Shown: positions 7,785-16,877 of the stretch, one piece after another
Position numbering within the stretch: position 1 is the stretch's first letter
How the letters are laid out: each line of letters opens with the position of its first letter
Source of the DNA: Acetobacterium fimetarium
Lineage (GTDB): Bacteria > Bacillota > Clostridia > Eubacteriales > Eubacteriaceae
Length of the DNA: 55,701 nucleotides
Assembly: GCF_014284475.1 (NCBI RefSeq)
Contig: NZ_WJBC01000020.1
Coordinates: 1-55,701 of the forward strand
Reading direction: 5' to 3'
The notes under the pieces: generated by a model
The model's database searches: none
Told to the model about the DNA's origin: nothing
Seen by the model: only the letters and a program-made list of their open reading frames with translations
Program-made: the position numbers and the translations under genes

Positions 7785-7838
7785 CGGACAACAATGGGCG
7801 GATCAAATCCGTCCATTGTTGTCCGGGCCATTTTATTG
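7785..7838 (+). terminator. Terminator after the GIY-YIG gene
   Basis: Arms of 19 nt (7785-7803 and 7807-7825), complementary at 18 positions plus one G-T, with a 3-nt loop, followed by CCATTTTATT. It is a very stable hairpin between the convergent GIY-YIG gene and argH. Confidence 0.85.
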
Positions 7839-7864
7839 AGTTCGTATATCTGACAATCGGCGAA

Positions 7865-9244
7865 TCAGTTTTGCTTTAACCATTCCCGGTTAAAAGCGAT
7901 GGCTTTTTCAACCCGCTCTTTGGCTGGGCCGCCAATAATGTTTCGCTGGTTGACACAGACGGTTAAATCGATGGCTTCAAAGATAGTTTCATCAAATACC
8001 GGGGAAACGCTTTTATATTCTTCCAGCGTAAGTTCATCCAGACTTTTGCCATGTTCCAGTCCGAAGAAAACCAGTTTGCCAATGATTTCGTGAGCGTCAC
8101 GGAAAGCAACCCCGTGTTTAACAAGCCAGTCGGCTGCATCGGTGGCGTTTGAGAATCCACCAGCCGCCGCTTTTTTCATGACGGGTTTATTGACGGTCAT
8201 GGTTTTAACCATTTTGGCAAAGGTAATCAGACAGATGTTAATGGTGTCGTAGGCATCAAATACCGGTTCTTTATCTTCCTGCATGTCTTTATTGTAAGCC
8301 AGCGGGATGCCTTTCATGGTGGTCAAAAAGCCCATTAAATCCCCATACACACGACCAGTCTTGCCGCGGACCAATTCCGCGATATCCGGATTCTTCTTTT
8401 GCGGCATGATGCTGCTGCCGGTACTGAAGGCATCATCCAGCGTGACAAAGTTAAATTCGCTGCTGCACCATAATATGATTTCTTCAGAAAAACGGCTGAG
8501 ATGCATCATCAATACTGCTGCTGCTTCAAGGAAATCAATGCAGAAATCCCGGTCGGAAACACCATCCAGGCTGTTTAATGATACGGCTGCAAAATTCAGT
8601 TCATCGGCGACAGCGATCCGGTCTAAAGGGTAGGTTGTGGTTGCCAGCGCCCCGGAACCAAGCGGCAGGGTATTGGCCATTGCTTTTACCTGGTCCATCC
8701 GGATCATGTCCCGTTTGAACATTTCAACATAAGCCATCAGATGATGGGCAAAAGTAATCGGTTGGGCCCGTTGGAGATGCGTGTAGCCGGGCATGATGGT
8801 TTCGGTATGTTGCTGCGATAAATCCAGCAGCGTCGCCACCAGCTCACCAATCAACAGCTTGCTTCCGGTGGCAATCTCTTTCACATAAAGACGCATATCG
8901 GTGGCGACCTGATCATTTCGGCTGCGGCCGGTATGAAGCTTTTTCCCGACATCGCCGATGCGCTCGGTGAGAATGGCTTCCACATTCATATGAATATCTT
9001 CCATTTCCACGGCAAATTCAACTTTTCCGGCTTCGATATCGGCGAGGATTTCTTCAAGCGTGCGGATAATCAGTTCGGCTTCGCCGGGGTCGATGATGTT
9101 TTGTTTTCCCAGCATTCGGGCATGGGCAATGCTGCCGGTGATATCCTGTTTGTAAAGGCGTTGATCAAAGGAAATAGACGAGTTAAAATCATCGGTTAAA
9201 AGGTCGGTTTTCTTGGAAAACCGACCTCCCCACATTTTTTTCAT
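7865..9244 (-). CDS. argH: Argininosuccinate lyase
   Basis: Splits argininosuccinate into arginine and fumarate, the last step of arginine synthesis, in the cytoplasm. At 459 aa it has normal family length. Visible motifs are the N-terminal MWGGRF, the HTGRSRNDQV segment (104-113), TYLHLQ-type MPGYTHLQRAQPI (151-163) and the superfamily signature GSSIMPQKKNP (276-286), whose first serines sit on the mobile catalytic loop. It lies 5 bp downstream of argG in the same direction and is surely cotranscribed. Together they form the leftward arm of an arginine divergon. Confidence 0.97.
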   Translation of the reverse strand: MKKMWGGRFSKKTDLLTDDFNSSISFDQRLYKQDITGSIAHARMLGKQNIIDPGEAELIIRTLEEILADIEAGKVEFAVEMEDIHMNVEAILTERIGDVGKKLHTGRSRNDQVATDMRLYVKEIATGSKLLIGELVATLLDLSQQHTETIMPGYTHLQRAQPITFAHHLMAYVEMFKRDMIRMDQVKAMANTLPLGSGALATTTYPLDRIAVADELNFAAVSLNSLDGVSDRDFCIDFLEAAAVLMMHLSRFSEEIILWCSSEFNFVTLDDAFSTGSSIMPQKKNPDIAELVRGKTGRVYGDLMGFLTTMKGIPLAYNKDMQEDKEPVFDAYDTINICLITFAKMVKTMTVNKPVMKKAAAGGFSNATDAADWLVKHGVAFRDAHEIIGKLVFFGLEHGKSLDELTLEEYKSVSPVFDETIFEAIDLTVCVNQRNIIGGPAKERVEKAIAFNREWLKQN

Positions 9245-9249
9245 TGTTT

Positions 9250-10467
9250 TTATTCCCCTTTTTCTTCCTTGCTCAGTCGCATCAGGGCACGCACTTTAAG
9301 CGGCAGCCCAAAGAGATGGATAAAGCCTTCAGCATCTTTATGATCATAAAGATCGCCGGTGGTGAAGCTGGCGATTTCAGCATTGTAAAGCGAGTAAGGA
9401 GAAGTAACGCCGATAAGAATAATGTTGCCTTTATAAAGCTTTAATTTGACGTTTCCGGTCACTGTTTTTTGAGTTTCATCAACGAAAGCGGTCAGCGCTT
9501 CGCGCAGCGGTGTGAACCATTCGCCGTTGTAGGCAAGTTCGGCAAATTTTACAGCGGCCTGTTGTTTGAAGCCAAAGGTTTGACGGTCCAGACACATATG
9601 TTCCAGTTCTTCATGGGCATTATAAAGAATGGTGCCACCTGGTGTTTCGTAGATGCCACGGGATTTCATCCCGACGACGCGGTTTTCAATTAAATCAACA
9701 ACGCCGATGCCGTTTCGGCCGCCGATAATGTTGAGCTTTTCCAATAATTCTCGTGCGCTCAAGGCCTCGCCGTTTAATTTAACTGGCGCACCTTCCACAA
9801 AATCCAAACTGATGATTTCTGGTTCATTGGGAGTATCTTCAATCGGAGTTGTCATCTGCAATAATTTTTTATATTGTGGTTCCAGTGATGGATCTTCAAG
9901 TTCAAGACCTTCATGACTCATATGCAGAATGTTCTTGTCACGGCTGTAGCTGTTGCTGATAGTCATCGGGACTTTGATATCATGTAGAATACAATAGTCC
10001 ATGGCATCTTCCCGGGATTTGATATCCCAAATTCGCCAGGGAGCAATTATTTTTAATTGCGGAGCCAGTGCGCCAATGGATAATTCGAAACGCACCTGAT
10101 CGTTTCCTTTACCGGTGGCACCGTGACAAATTGCTTCGGCGCCTTCCAGTTCGGCATATTTTACGAGCACTTTGGCGATTAATGGACGTGCCAGGGAAGT
10201 ACCCAGCAGGTATTTCTTTTCATAAACGGCATCAGCTTTAAGCGCTGGCCAGACATAATCTTCGACAAATTCGTCGGTGACATCTTCAATATAAAGTTTG
10301 CTGGCGCCGGAAGCGAGCGCGCGTTCTTCGAGGCCGTCCAACTCGGTTCCCTGTCCAACATCAACACATACGGCAATAACTTCATAGTCATAGGTATTTT
10401 TAAGCCATGGTATAATGGTTGTGGTATCTAATCCACCGGAATAGGCAAGTATTACTTTTTTCTTCAA
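9250..10467 (-). CDS. argG: Argininosuccinate synthase
   Basis: Condenses citrulline with aspartate using ATP to give argininosuccinate. The 405-residue protein shows the N-type ATP pyrophosphatase loop AYSGGLDTT (about 8-16) and the conserved [12 protein letters not shown] segment (near 116-127), which contacts citrulline and aspartate. Translation starts at TTG 10467, supported by AGGAGG just upstream. It is the first gene of argGH, with a TTGATT-17-TATAAT promoter whose -10 box lies inside an ArgR-type box. Confidence 0.97.
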   Translation of the reverse strand: MKKKVILAYSGGLDTTTIIPWLKNTYDYEVIAVCVDVGQGTELDGLEERALASGASKLYIEDVTDEFVEDYVWPALKADAVYEKKYLLGTSLARPLIAKVLVKYAELEGAEAICHGATGKGNDQVRFELSIGALAPQLKIIAPWRIWDIKSREDAMDYCILHDIKVPMTISNSYSRDKNILHMSHEGLELEDPSLEPQYKKLLQMTTPIEDTPNEPEIISLDFVEGAPVKLNGEALSARELLEKLNIIGGRNGIGVVDLIENRVVGMKSRGIYETPGGTILYNAHEELEHMCLDRQTFGFKQQAAVKFAELAYNGEWFTPLREALTAFVDETQKTVTGNVKLKLYKGNIILIGVTSPYSLYNAEIASFTTGDLYDHKDAEGFIHLFGLPLKVRALMRLSKEEKGE

Positions 10468-10514
10468 TTTATTATCCTCCTGAAAATCATCTGTTCATAT
10501 GTTTATTTTTAATA

Positions 10515-10532
10515 CATGAATGATTATACAAT
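10515..10532. promoter_or_regulatory. ARG box over the argG promoter
   Basis: An 18-bp site beginning CATGAAT and ending ACAAT matches the Bacillus AhrC/ArgR box as I remember it at about 14 of 18 positions. It fully covers the argG -10 hexamer (10523-10528), the expected placement for repression by arginine-loaded ArgR. The regulator gene itself is not in this window. Confidence 0.6.
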
Positions 10533-10551
10533 CAATTGCGGATAAAATCAA
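10523..10551 (-). promoter_or_regulatory. argGH promoter
   Basis: On the minus strand TTGATT (10551-10546), a 17-bp spacer and a perfect TATAAT (10528-10523). The start of argG is about 50 nt downstream of the expected initiation point. Confidence 0.75.
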
Positions 10552-10603
10552 GTATAAAAAGAAATTTATTTGAAATACATTTATAAATATACAAAAATAA
10601 CGC

Positions 10604-10632
10604 TTGATTATTCATCTGGAGTCTTGTATAAT
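10604..10632 (+). promoter_or_regulatory. argCJBD promoter
   Basis: TTGATT (10604-10609), a 17-bp spacer and a perfect TATAAT (10627-10632). This is the same hexamer pair and spacing as the divergent argG promoter, which suggests matched regulation of the two arms. Confidence 0.75.
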
Positions 10633-10637
10633 ACAGA

Positions 10638-10655
10638 AATAAATTAATTTACAAT
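10638..10655. promoter_or_regulatory. Candidate ARG box near the argC transcription start
   Basis: An 18-bp AT-rich site (AATAAATTAATTTACAAT) matches about 12 of 14 defined positions of the general ArgR consensus and sits at the expected start of transcription. The region is very AT-rich, so a chance match is possible. Confidence 0.3.
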
Positions 10656-10751
10656 AAATTTTCATAAACAGACAGACAATGATCTATTATTTTGATAGAA
10701 TAAATAATAGAAGAAATCATTCTGATTAGAACATTTGGAAAGGAAAGAAAA

Positions 10752-11792
10752 ATGATTAAAGCATCTGTTATTGGAGGAACCGGTTACGCAGGACAAGAAC
10801 TCATCCGCATATTGATGAGGCATCCGGAAGTTGAGATCGTGACGGTTGGCTCCAGAAGTTATGCCGGACAGAAATTCAGCGATGTTTATGCAAACTATGA
10901 AAACCTCACTGATCTTATCTGCGAAGCAGCCAACATTCAGGAATTGGCAGAGCAGTCGGATGTTATTTTTCTTGCAATGCCTCACGGCATTGCATCTAAA
11001 ATGGTGACCGATGAAATTTTGCAACAAACAAAAATTATCGATTTGGGAGCTGATTTCCGGCTGAAAGATATTGATATATATGAAGACTGGTACAAGACCG
11101 AACATTTCAACCAACCTTTACTTAAGGAAGCCGTTTATGGATTGTGCGAATTACACCGCGATGATATAAAAAAAGCACAGCTGATCTCAAATCCGGGTTG
11201 TTATACAACCTGCAGCATCCTGAGTCTGGCACCGCTTGTCAAGAATAATCTGATTGATGTAAACAGCATTATCATCGATGCAAAATCAGGCGTCACCGGC
11301 GCCGGACGAAGTGCCATTCTGACTTCCATGTATTCAGAATGCAATGAATCCATCAAGGCCTATAAAATAGGGGAGCATCGACATACGCCGGAGATTGAAC
11401 AGGAATTAGGCTTGTTAAGTGACAGCTGCTTTAATCTTTTGTTTACGCCGCACCTCGTTCCGATGAACCGCGGCATTCTGGCGCTGTCCTATGCGACTTT
11501 AACAAAGTCAATCACCCAAACTGAGATTCGGGATCTTTACAAGGCGTTTTATCAGGATGAATACTTTGTCCGTCTAACCGGAGATCGGATGCCGGAAACA
11601 CGCTGGGTCAAGGGAACCAATTTCTGTGATATTGGAGTGAAGCTGGATGAACGAACCAACCATGTTGTGGTGGTCGGGGCGATCGATAATCTGATCAAGG
11701 GAGCCGCAGGTCAGGCGGTTCAGAATATGAACATTGCTTTTGAGCTGGATGAAAAAACAGGAATCGACTTTATTGCTGATTTCCCGATTTAA
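10752..11792 (+). CDS. argC: N-acetyl-gamma-glutamyl-phosphate reductase
   Basis: NADPH-dependent reduction of N-acetylglutamyl phosphate to the semialdehyde, the third step of the acetylated arginine pathway. It has 346 aa. The Rossmann start is GGTGYAGQEL (8-17), and the catalytic cysteine is C150 in SNPGCYTT; a substrate-binding histidine is likely in the EHRHTPEI segment. ATG 10752 follows GGAAAGGAAAG. It is the first gene of argCJBD, with 16 bp to argJ. The order C-J-B-D is the classic Gram-positive arginine cluster. Confidence 0.97.
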   Translation: MIKASVIGGTGYAGQELIRILMRHPEVEIVTVGSRSYAGQKFSDVYANYENLTDLICEAANIQELAEQSDVIFLAMPHGIASKMVTDEILQQTKIIDLGADFRLKDIDIYEDWYKTEHFNQPLLKEAVYGLCELHRDDIKKAQLISNPGCYTTCSILSLAPLVKNNLIDVNSIIIDAKSGVTGAGRSAILTSMYSECNESIKAYKIGEHRHTPEIEQELGLLSDSCFNLLFTPHLVPMNRGILALSYATLTKSITQTEIRDLYKAFYQDEYFVRLTGDRMPETRWVKGTNFCDIGVKLDERTNHVVVVGAIDNLIKGAAGQAVQNMNIAFELDEKTGIDFIADFPI

Positions 11793-11808
11793 TATAGGAG
11801 TTAAAGAG

Positions 11809-13032
11809 ATGAAAATAATTAAAACAGGTGGCGTAACAACACCGGTTGGTTTTAAGGCTGGTGGCATAAACTGTGGAATTAAGTCAAATGGCAAGAGTGA
11901 TTTGGCAATTATCTATTCGGAGGTGCCGGGAGCGACGGCCCTGCTGACAACGACGAATCAGGTGAAGGCAGCCCCGATTCTCTGGTGTAAGGAAGTCATC
12001 GTCAACCCGTACAAACAGGCGGTCGTTGTTAATAGCGGCAATGCCAATGCCTGTACCGGCGAACCCGGAACCGCAGCGGTGAAGCTGACGGCGGATAAAA
12101 TGGGCGAAGCGCTTGGCTTGCAATCAGCGGATGTTCTGGTGGCGTCGACTGGTGTGATCGGTGTCGCATTGCCGGTTGAAAAAATTCTTGCCGGCATTGA
12201 TGCACTGGTTCCCAAACTGGGGAATACACTTGAAAACGGAGAGCTGGCGGCAAAAGCAATCCTCACCACCGATACTGTAATGAAGACCATTGCTGTTGAA
12301 GTCGATATTCAGGGAAAACCGGTGAAAATCGGGGGCATGGCAAAAGGTTCCGGGATGATTCATCCGAATATGGCAACCATGCTTTCGTTCGTAACCACCG
12401 ATGTGAATATTGAACCGGCGCTGCTGCAAAAACTGTTAAAAGAGACAGCCGTTGATACCTACAACATGATTTCAGTGGATGGGGATACCAGTACCAACGA
12501 TATGGTGACCGTGATCTCAAATGGGATGGCTGGAAACAGTAAGCTGGAGGAAAACACACCGGATTATGAAATATTCAAAGAAGCTTTTGTGTATGTTCAC
12601 AAAACCCTGGCCAAAAAAATCATTCGCGACGGTGAAGGTGCCACAAAGTTTGTAGAGGTCGAAGTTTTTGGAACAAAGACAAAAGACGATGCCAGAGCGA
12701 TGGCCAAGTCGGTGATCACTTCAAATCTGGTAAAAACGGCTTTGTTTGGTGAAGATGCTAACTGGGGGCGGGTTCTCTGCGCGTTGGGTTATTCTGGCGT
12801 TGCGTTTGATCCGTTAAAAGTTTCATTGGTTTTTTCAAGCCAGGCCGGGATGATTACCCTGCTAAGTGACGGGGTTCCCATTGCTTTTGATGAAGATGAA
12901 GCCAAAAAAGTATTGTCCGAAAAAGAGATCAATATTTCAGTTGAACTCAATGAAGGGGATGAAAAGGCCGTCGCATGGGGTTGCGATTTGTCCTATGAGT
13001 ATGTTAAGATAAACGGCGACTATCGCAGCTAA
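11809..13032 (+). CDS. argJ: Bifunctional ornithine acetyltransferase / N-acetylglutamate synthase
   Basis: Transfers the acetyl group from N-acetylornithine to glutamate, making the pathway cyclic, and may also acetylate glutamate from acetyl-CoA. The 407-residue precursor carries the self-cleavage site in NMATML, where Ala189-Thr190 is cut and Thr190 becomes the N-terminal nucleophile of the beta chain. Start ATG 11809 (MKIIKTGG) has TAGGAG upstream; a longer frame back to 11734 would overlap argC and is not favoured. A 91-bp gap to argB contains a small hairpin (13074-13095), possibly a processing site. Confidence 0.96.
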   Translation: MKIIKTGGVTTPVGFKAGGINCGIKSNGKSDLAIIYSEVPGATALLTTTNQVKAAPILWCKEVIVNPYKQAVVVNSGNANACTGEPGTAAVKLTADKMGEALGLQSADVLVASTGVIGVALPVEKILAGIDALVPKLGNTLENGELAAKAILTTDTVMKTIAVEVDIQGKPVKIGGMAKGSGMIHPNMATMLSFVTTDVNIEPALLQKLLKETAVDTYNMISVDGDTSTNDMVTVISNGMAGNSKLEENTPDYEIFKEAFVYVHKTLAKKIIRDGEGATKFVEVEVFGTKTKDDARAMAKSVITSNLVKTALFGEDANWGRVLCALGYSGVAFDPLKVSLVFSSQAGMITLLSDGVPIAFDEDEAKKVLSEKEINISVELNEGDEKAVAWGCDLSYEYVKINGDYRS

Positions 13033-13123
13033 AAAGATAAAGTCTTTGTGCCAGCTTAACAGGCAGGCGGCGAACACCCCGAAACATCGGAGTGTATAAA
13101 AATAACAGAGAAAGAAGTAATCA

Positions 13124-13993
13124 ATGGAAAAATATATTGAAAAGGCGAATATTCTGATTGAAGCCTTACCTTATATCCAACAGTTCAAAAAGAAAACCAT
13201 GGTCATCAAGTATGGCGGCAGTTTTATGTATGACGAGGAGATTAAACAGTCCGTCATGGATGATATCGCGCTGATGCGGTTGGTGGGGATTCGCGTCATT
13301 ATGGTTCATGGCGGCGGGAAAGATATCTCAAGTATGTTGAGTGATCTTGATATTCAAACCGAGTTTGTCGATGGATTGCGAATCACCAACGAAAAAGTGG
13401 TGGAAGTTGCGGAAATGGTGTTGGCGGGAAAGATCAACAAGGAGATCGTTCAACTGCTGCAAAATCGTGAAATCAGTTCGGTTGGTCTTTCAGGTAAAGA
13501 CGGGGGAATGATCAAGGTCAAAAAGAAATTTGTCAACAACCTTGATATCGGTTTTGTCGGAGAGATTATTCATGTCGACAGCCGGATTTTAAGCACCCTG
13601 ATAAAAGAGGACTATCTGCCGGTCATCGCGCCGATTGGCACGGATAAAACCGGACAAAGCTATAACATCAATGCAGATCATGTCGCCTATGCCGTTGCCA
13701 AAGCGGTAAAGGCTGAAAAACTGATCTATCTGACCGATACGGATGGGGTTTACATGAATCCGGATAATCCGGATTCAATTATTCGTCGTCTTTCTGCGGA
13801 AAGTGTACCAAAGCTGATTGAAGAAGGCGTTATATCGGGTGGCATGATTCCGAAAGTTCAGAACAGTGTGGATGCGATCAACGGAGGCGTTAATTCGGTT
13901 CATATCTTAGACGGAAAGGTTCAGCATTCGCTGCTGCTTGAGCTCTTTACTGCCGCCGGTGTGGGAACGATGATTCGCCGTTCAATCATTTAG
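13124..13993 (+). CDS. argB: Acetylglutamate kinase
   Basis: Phosphorylates N-acetylglutamate, commonly the arginine-inhibited step. The 289-residue amino acid kinase fold shows VIKYGGS (27-33, phosphate-binding Lys29), the VHGGGKDI loop (about 62-69) and the C-terminal GGVNSVHILDG segment. The N-terminal helix before the first strand (EKANILIEALPYIQQF) is the extension found in arginine-sensitive hexameric enzymes, so feedback control is plausible. It is followed 9 bp later by argD. Confidence 0.96.
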   Translation: MEKYIEKANILIEALPYIQQFKKKTMVIKYGGSFMYDEEIKQSVMDDIALMRLVGIRVIMVHGGGKDISSMLSDLDIQTEFVDGLRITNEKVVEVAEMVLAGKINKEIVQLLQNREISSVGLSGKDGGMIKVKKKFVNNLDIGFVGEIIHVDSRILSTLIKEDYLPVIAPIGTDKTGQSYNINADHVAYAVAKAVKAEKLIYLTDTDGVYMNPDNPDSIIRRLSAESVPKLIEEGVISGGMIPKVQNSVDAINGGVNSVHILDGKVQHSLLLELFTAAGVGTMIRRSII

Positions 13994-14002
13994 GAGGACA
14001 AA

Positions 14003-15175
14003 ATGGATTTAATTACTCGTGCAAACAATGTGATCATGGAAACCTACAAGCGTTTTCCATTGGTCTTCGATAAAGGTCAGGGTTGTGTGCTGACGGATAT
14101 CAACGGCAAACAATACCTCGATTTTATGGGCGGTATCGCAGTCAACTCACTGGGCTACGCTGATCCGGGACTGATGAAGGCAATGAAAGAACAGATGGAA
14201 AAACTGGTTCATGTGTCCAATCTTTACTGGACAAAACCGGGGATTGAGCTGGCCGAACTGCTGACAAAAGCAAGCGGACTGGACAAAGTCTTCTTCTGCA
14301 ATAGTGGCACAGAAGCCTGTGAAGCGGCCCTGAAACTCTGCCGAATTTACGGAAAACTCAAAAAAAGCCCGGCGGCGGTGGAAATCATCGCCATGGACCA
14401 GTCTTTCCACGGTCGAACCTACGGCGCCATCACGGCGACCGGTCAGAAAAAATACCAGAAAAATCTGGAACCGCTGCTGCCGGAAGTTTACCATGTGCCC
14501 TACAACGATATCGAAGCATTGAAAGCCCGAATCAGTGAAAAAACCTGCGGGATCCTGTTAGAACCGATTCAGGGCGAAGGCGGGATTCATCCGGCTGATC
14601 CCGAATACTTAAAAGAAGTGCGAAAAATCTGTGATGAAGAAAACATCGTTCTGGTATTTGATGAAGTTCAGACCGGGATCGGTCGCTCCGGAAAATTGTT
14701 TGCCTATCAGCAGTACGGCGTGGTTCCTGACGTGGTGACTATGGCCAAAGGCCTCGGCGGCGGGGTGCCGATTGGCGGCATCATTGCCAAAAATCACGTT
14801 GCAGAAGTCTTTACGCCTGGCACACATGCGGCCACCTTTGGCGGCAACCCTTTCGTCTGCGCCACCGCAAAATACGTCATCGAAACCCTGACGGCTCCCG
14901 GATTTTTAGAATCCGTCGAGGAAAAGGGCGATTATCTGAAAACAAAACTGGAAGCATTAAAAAAAGACCATGCGTCAGTCAAAGAAGTCCGTGGCATGGG
15001 TCTGATGATCGGCGTTGAAGTTGATACGGATCTCTCGGAAATCGTGGCCAAAGCGATGGACAAGGGACTATTGATCATTACCGCCGGCACTAATGCCATT
15101 CGTTTTGTACCACCGCTGGTTATCACAAAAGAACAAATTGACCAGGCAGTTGCGATTTTCGCTGAATGTTTATAA
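14003..15175 (+). CDS. argD: Acetylornithine aminotransferase
   Basis: A PLP enzyme converting N-acetylglutamate semialdehyde to N-acetylornithine with glutamate as amino donor. This 390-residue class III aminotransferase has NSGTEACEAALKL (100-112, phosphate binding), VFDEVQTGIGRSG (218-230) and the Schiff-base lysine K249 in TMAKGLGGGVPIGG. A GGAGG site precedes ATG 14003. It is the last gene of the rightward arm; no argF follows, so ornithine carbamoyltransferase must be elsewhere. The palindromic element at 15227 lies 51 bp after the stop. Confidence 0.96.
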   Translation: MDLITRANNVIMETYKRFPLVFDKGQGCVLTDINGKQYLDFMGGIAVNSLGYADPGLMKAMKEQMEKLVHVSNLYWTKPGIELAELLTKASGLDKVFFCNSGTEACEAALKLCRIYGKLKKSPAAVEIIAMDQSFHGRTYGAITATGQKKYQKNLEPLLPEVYHVPYNDIEALKARISEKTCGILLEPIQGEGGIHPADPEYLKEVRKICDEENIVLVFDEVQTGIGRSGKLFAYQQYGVVPDVVTMAKGLGGGVPIGGIIAKNHVAEVFTPGTHAATFGGNPFVCATAKYVIETLTAPGFLESVEEKGDYLKTKLEALKKDHASVKEVRGMGLMIGVEVDTDLSEIVAKAMDKGLLIITAGTNAIRFVPPLVITKEQIDQAVAIFAECL

Positions 15176-15226
15176 ATTAAGATCAAAATAAAAGGACAAT
15201 AAGACGGTTGACAAAGTACCAACGTA

Positions 15227-15323
15227 GTACCGACAATTGTTATATCGTGTTGGTTGCATCAAGGCGGACATCTCGAAGAGTGTCCGAGCTTGCAGCAGCC
15301 AACTGATTAACAATTGTCGGTAC
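15227..15323 (+). repeat. Palindromic structured repeat, copy A
   Basis: A 97-bp element bounded by GTACCGACAATTGTTA and its complement TAACAATTGTCGGTAC. Inside are further paired blocks: GTTGGTTGC with GCAGCCAAC, and GGACA-CTC with GAG-TGTCC around a GAA loop. An unpaired conserved strip ATCAAGGCG lies on one side. A second copy sits at 47606-47703 in the opposite orientation. The copies share about three quarters of their bases, and differences inside stems are often compensated. It lies between the convergent argD and a histidine kinase gene and codes for nothing evident. It may be a REP/MITE-like mobile palindrome or a structured RNA. Confidence 0.85.
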
Positions 15324-15343
15324 GGGGTTTACCGATAACCTGA

Positions 15344-15384
15344 GGGCAATTATTTTCATTATGAAAATAATTGCCCTTTAAATA
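15344..15384 (+). terminator. Terminator of argCJBD
   Basis: Perfect 16-bp arms starting GGGCAATTATTTTCAT around a single T, followed by TTTAAATATTTTTTT. It is very stable and is placed immediately before the convergent histidine kinase gene. Confidence 0.9.
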
Positions 15385-15392
15385 TTTTTTTG

Positions 15393-16877
15393 CTAATGTT
15401 TCTTTAACAGGATCGAGGCGCTGGTGCCCTTTCCGAGTTCACTTTGGATCACGAGCTGGCCATGGTGAATGGTGACGATGCTGTCAATAATGGATAAGCC
15501 CAGCCCGGTACCGCCGGTATCCCGGGAACGGTCCCGGCTGATCCGATAAAATCGCTCTTTGATTCGTTCGAGTTCATTTTCAGGGATGCCGCAACCGGAA
15601 TCGCGAATGGTGATTTCAGTTGTTTCTTCATCATGAACGGTGCCGATCAGGGTGATGGTGCCGCCTTCCGGTGTGTACTTGCGGCTGTTGTCGATCAGAC
15701 CGCGGATGGCCTGGATCAGCAGTCCTTCATTGCCGCGGACAAAGGCCGCGCCGCAGGTTTCCAGTCGGTAGTCATGGTCCGGATCGATCATCAGACACTG
15801 GGAATAGACTTTTTCCAGCACAACGGATAGGTCCAGTACCCTGAAATCCTCATTGAAATAGTTGTTTTCAATCCGGGTGATCAGCAGCAGATCTTCAACC
15901 ATTTTGCTCATGCCTCCGATTTCATCGCGAATGGCATCGATGGATTCGTTGCAGAGCTGCGGATCGTTTTTTCCCCAGTCCGACAGGATGTCGATGTAGC
16001 CTTTGATAACCGTCAGGGGGATGCGCAGTTCATGAGAAGCATCGGAGACAAAACGTTTTTGATTGTTGAAGGCAGATTCCAATTTTTGAATCATCTGGTT
16101 AAGTGATATAATCAGCTGATCGAGCTCATCTTTGTTGCCGGTTTCAGCGATCCGGGTATTCAGATTGTTTTCGGTGATGTTTCTGGCAGTTTCAGATATT
16201 TTAATCAATGGCTTCAAGGTATGCTTGGTGCCATAAATACCAATAATGATAATGGCGATCAGACCGACGATGCTGATGGACACCATCAGGACAAACAAGG
16301 TCGTCATGAAAACATAGCTGTCGTGAAGATTCTTCACGATTTGAATATAGATGATATCGCCGTCTTCAAGAACATAGTAAGACCCCAGGTAGTAGTAATC
16401 GGTCTGATTGTAGCGCAGCGAATTGACTGAAATTGTCTGGTTCTGCTTTTGCTCATCATCAAAACTGAACTCGAAGAGACGGAAATGGTATTTTTCCAGG
16501 TCGTCTGCCACAAGCAGGTCCGTCAGTATTTCAGAAGACTGATAAACATTGCCCTCGTTGTCGGAAAGCTGGTAGGCAATCTGGGAGTTGTCTTTGAAAA
16601 ACGGGTACAATTTTTCGGAAATGACTTCCAGCCGCTCGCGGCCCGGATAACTGAGCAGAAGGGGCATGTTTTCGTCGATGGTATTGATGACATAGTCGTT
16701 GAAACGGATCATGGTCGACTGGCTTTCGTTCAAAATGAGTTGCTTGGAAAAGAAAAAAACCATCAGGAATGACAGAGCCAGCACAAAGGTTAAGGCAAGA
16801 ATGAAGAAGTATACGATGCGGTGATAGATCTTGAGCGGCTTTTTTCGGCCGGGAATATTTAAGTTATCGAACCACAT
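15393..16877 (-). CDS. Sensor histidine kinase (OmpR-partner type)
   Basis: A 494-residue membrane kinase: TM1 about 21-44, an extracytoplasmic sensor of about 145 residues (45-189) with no recognised fold, TM2 about 190-216, HAMP (217-270), HisKA with phospho-accepting H282 in SDASHELRIPLTV, and a HATPase with N box LIDNSRKY, G1 DSGCGIP and G2 GGTGLGLSI. Start ATG 16877 is chosen because the longer frame runs back into the response regulator gene; the chosen start overlaps that gene by 14 bp, typical of coupled pairs. The signal is unknown. Confidence 0.93.
   Translation of the reverse strand: MWFDNLNIPGRKKPLKIYHRIVYFFILALTFVLALSFLMVFFFSKQLILNESQSTMIRFNDYVINTIDENMPLLLSYPGRERLEVISEKLYPFFKDNSQIAYQLSDNEGNVYQSSEILTDLLVADDLEKYHFRLFEFSFDDEQKQNQTISVNSLRYNQTDYYYLGSYYVLEDGDIIYIQIVKNLHDSYVFMTTLFVLMVSISIVGLIAIIIIGIYGTKHTLKPLIKISETARNITENNLNTRIAETGNKDELDQLIISLNQMIQKLESAFNNQKRFVSDASHELRIPLTVIKGYIDILSDWGKNDPQLCNESIDAIRDEIGGMSKMVEDLLLITRIENNYFNEDFRVLDLSVVLEKVYSQCLMIDPDHDYRLETCGAAFVRGNEGLLIQAIRGLIDNSRKYTPEGGTITLIGTVHDEETTEITIRDSGCGIPENELERIKERFYRISRDRSRDTGGTGLGLSIIDSIVTIHHGQLVIQSELGKGTSASILLKKH

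Noticed and set aside
10468-10751. T-box or riboswitch in the arginine intergenic region
   Set aside because: No specifier loop, no T-box core and no terminator/antiterminator pair; ARG boxes explain regulation better.
15227-15323. Palindromic element as the argD terminator
   Set aside because: No T-run follows it, a perfect terminator lies just beyond at 15344, and the second copy is in the opposite orientation to its upstream gene.
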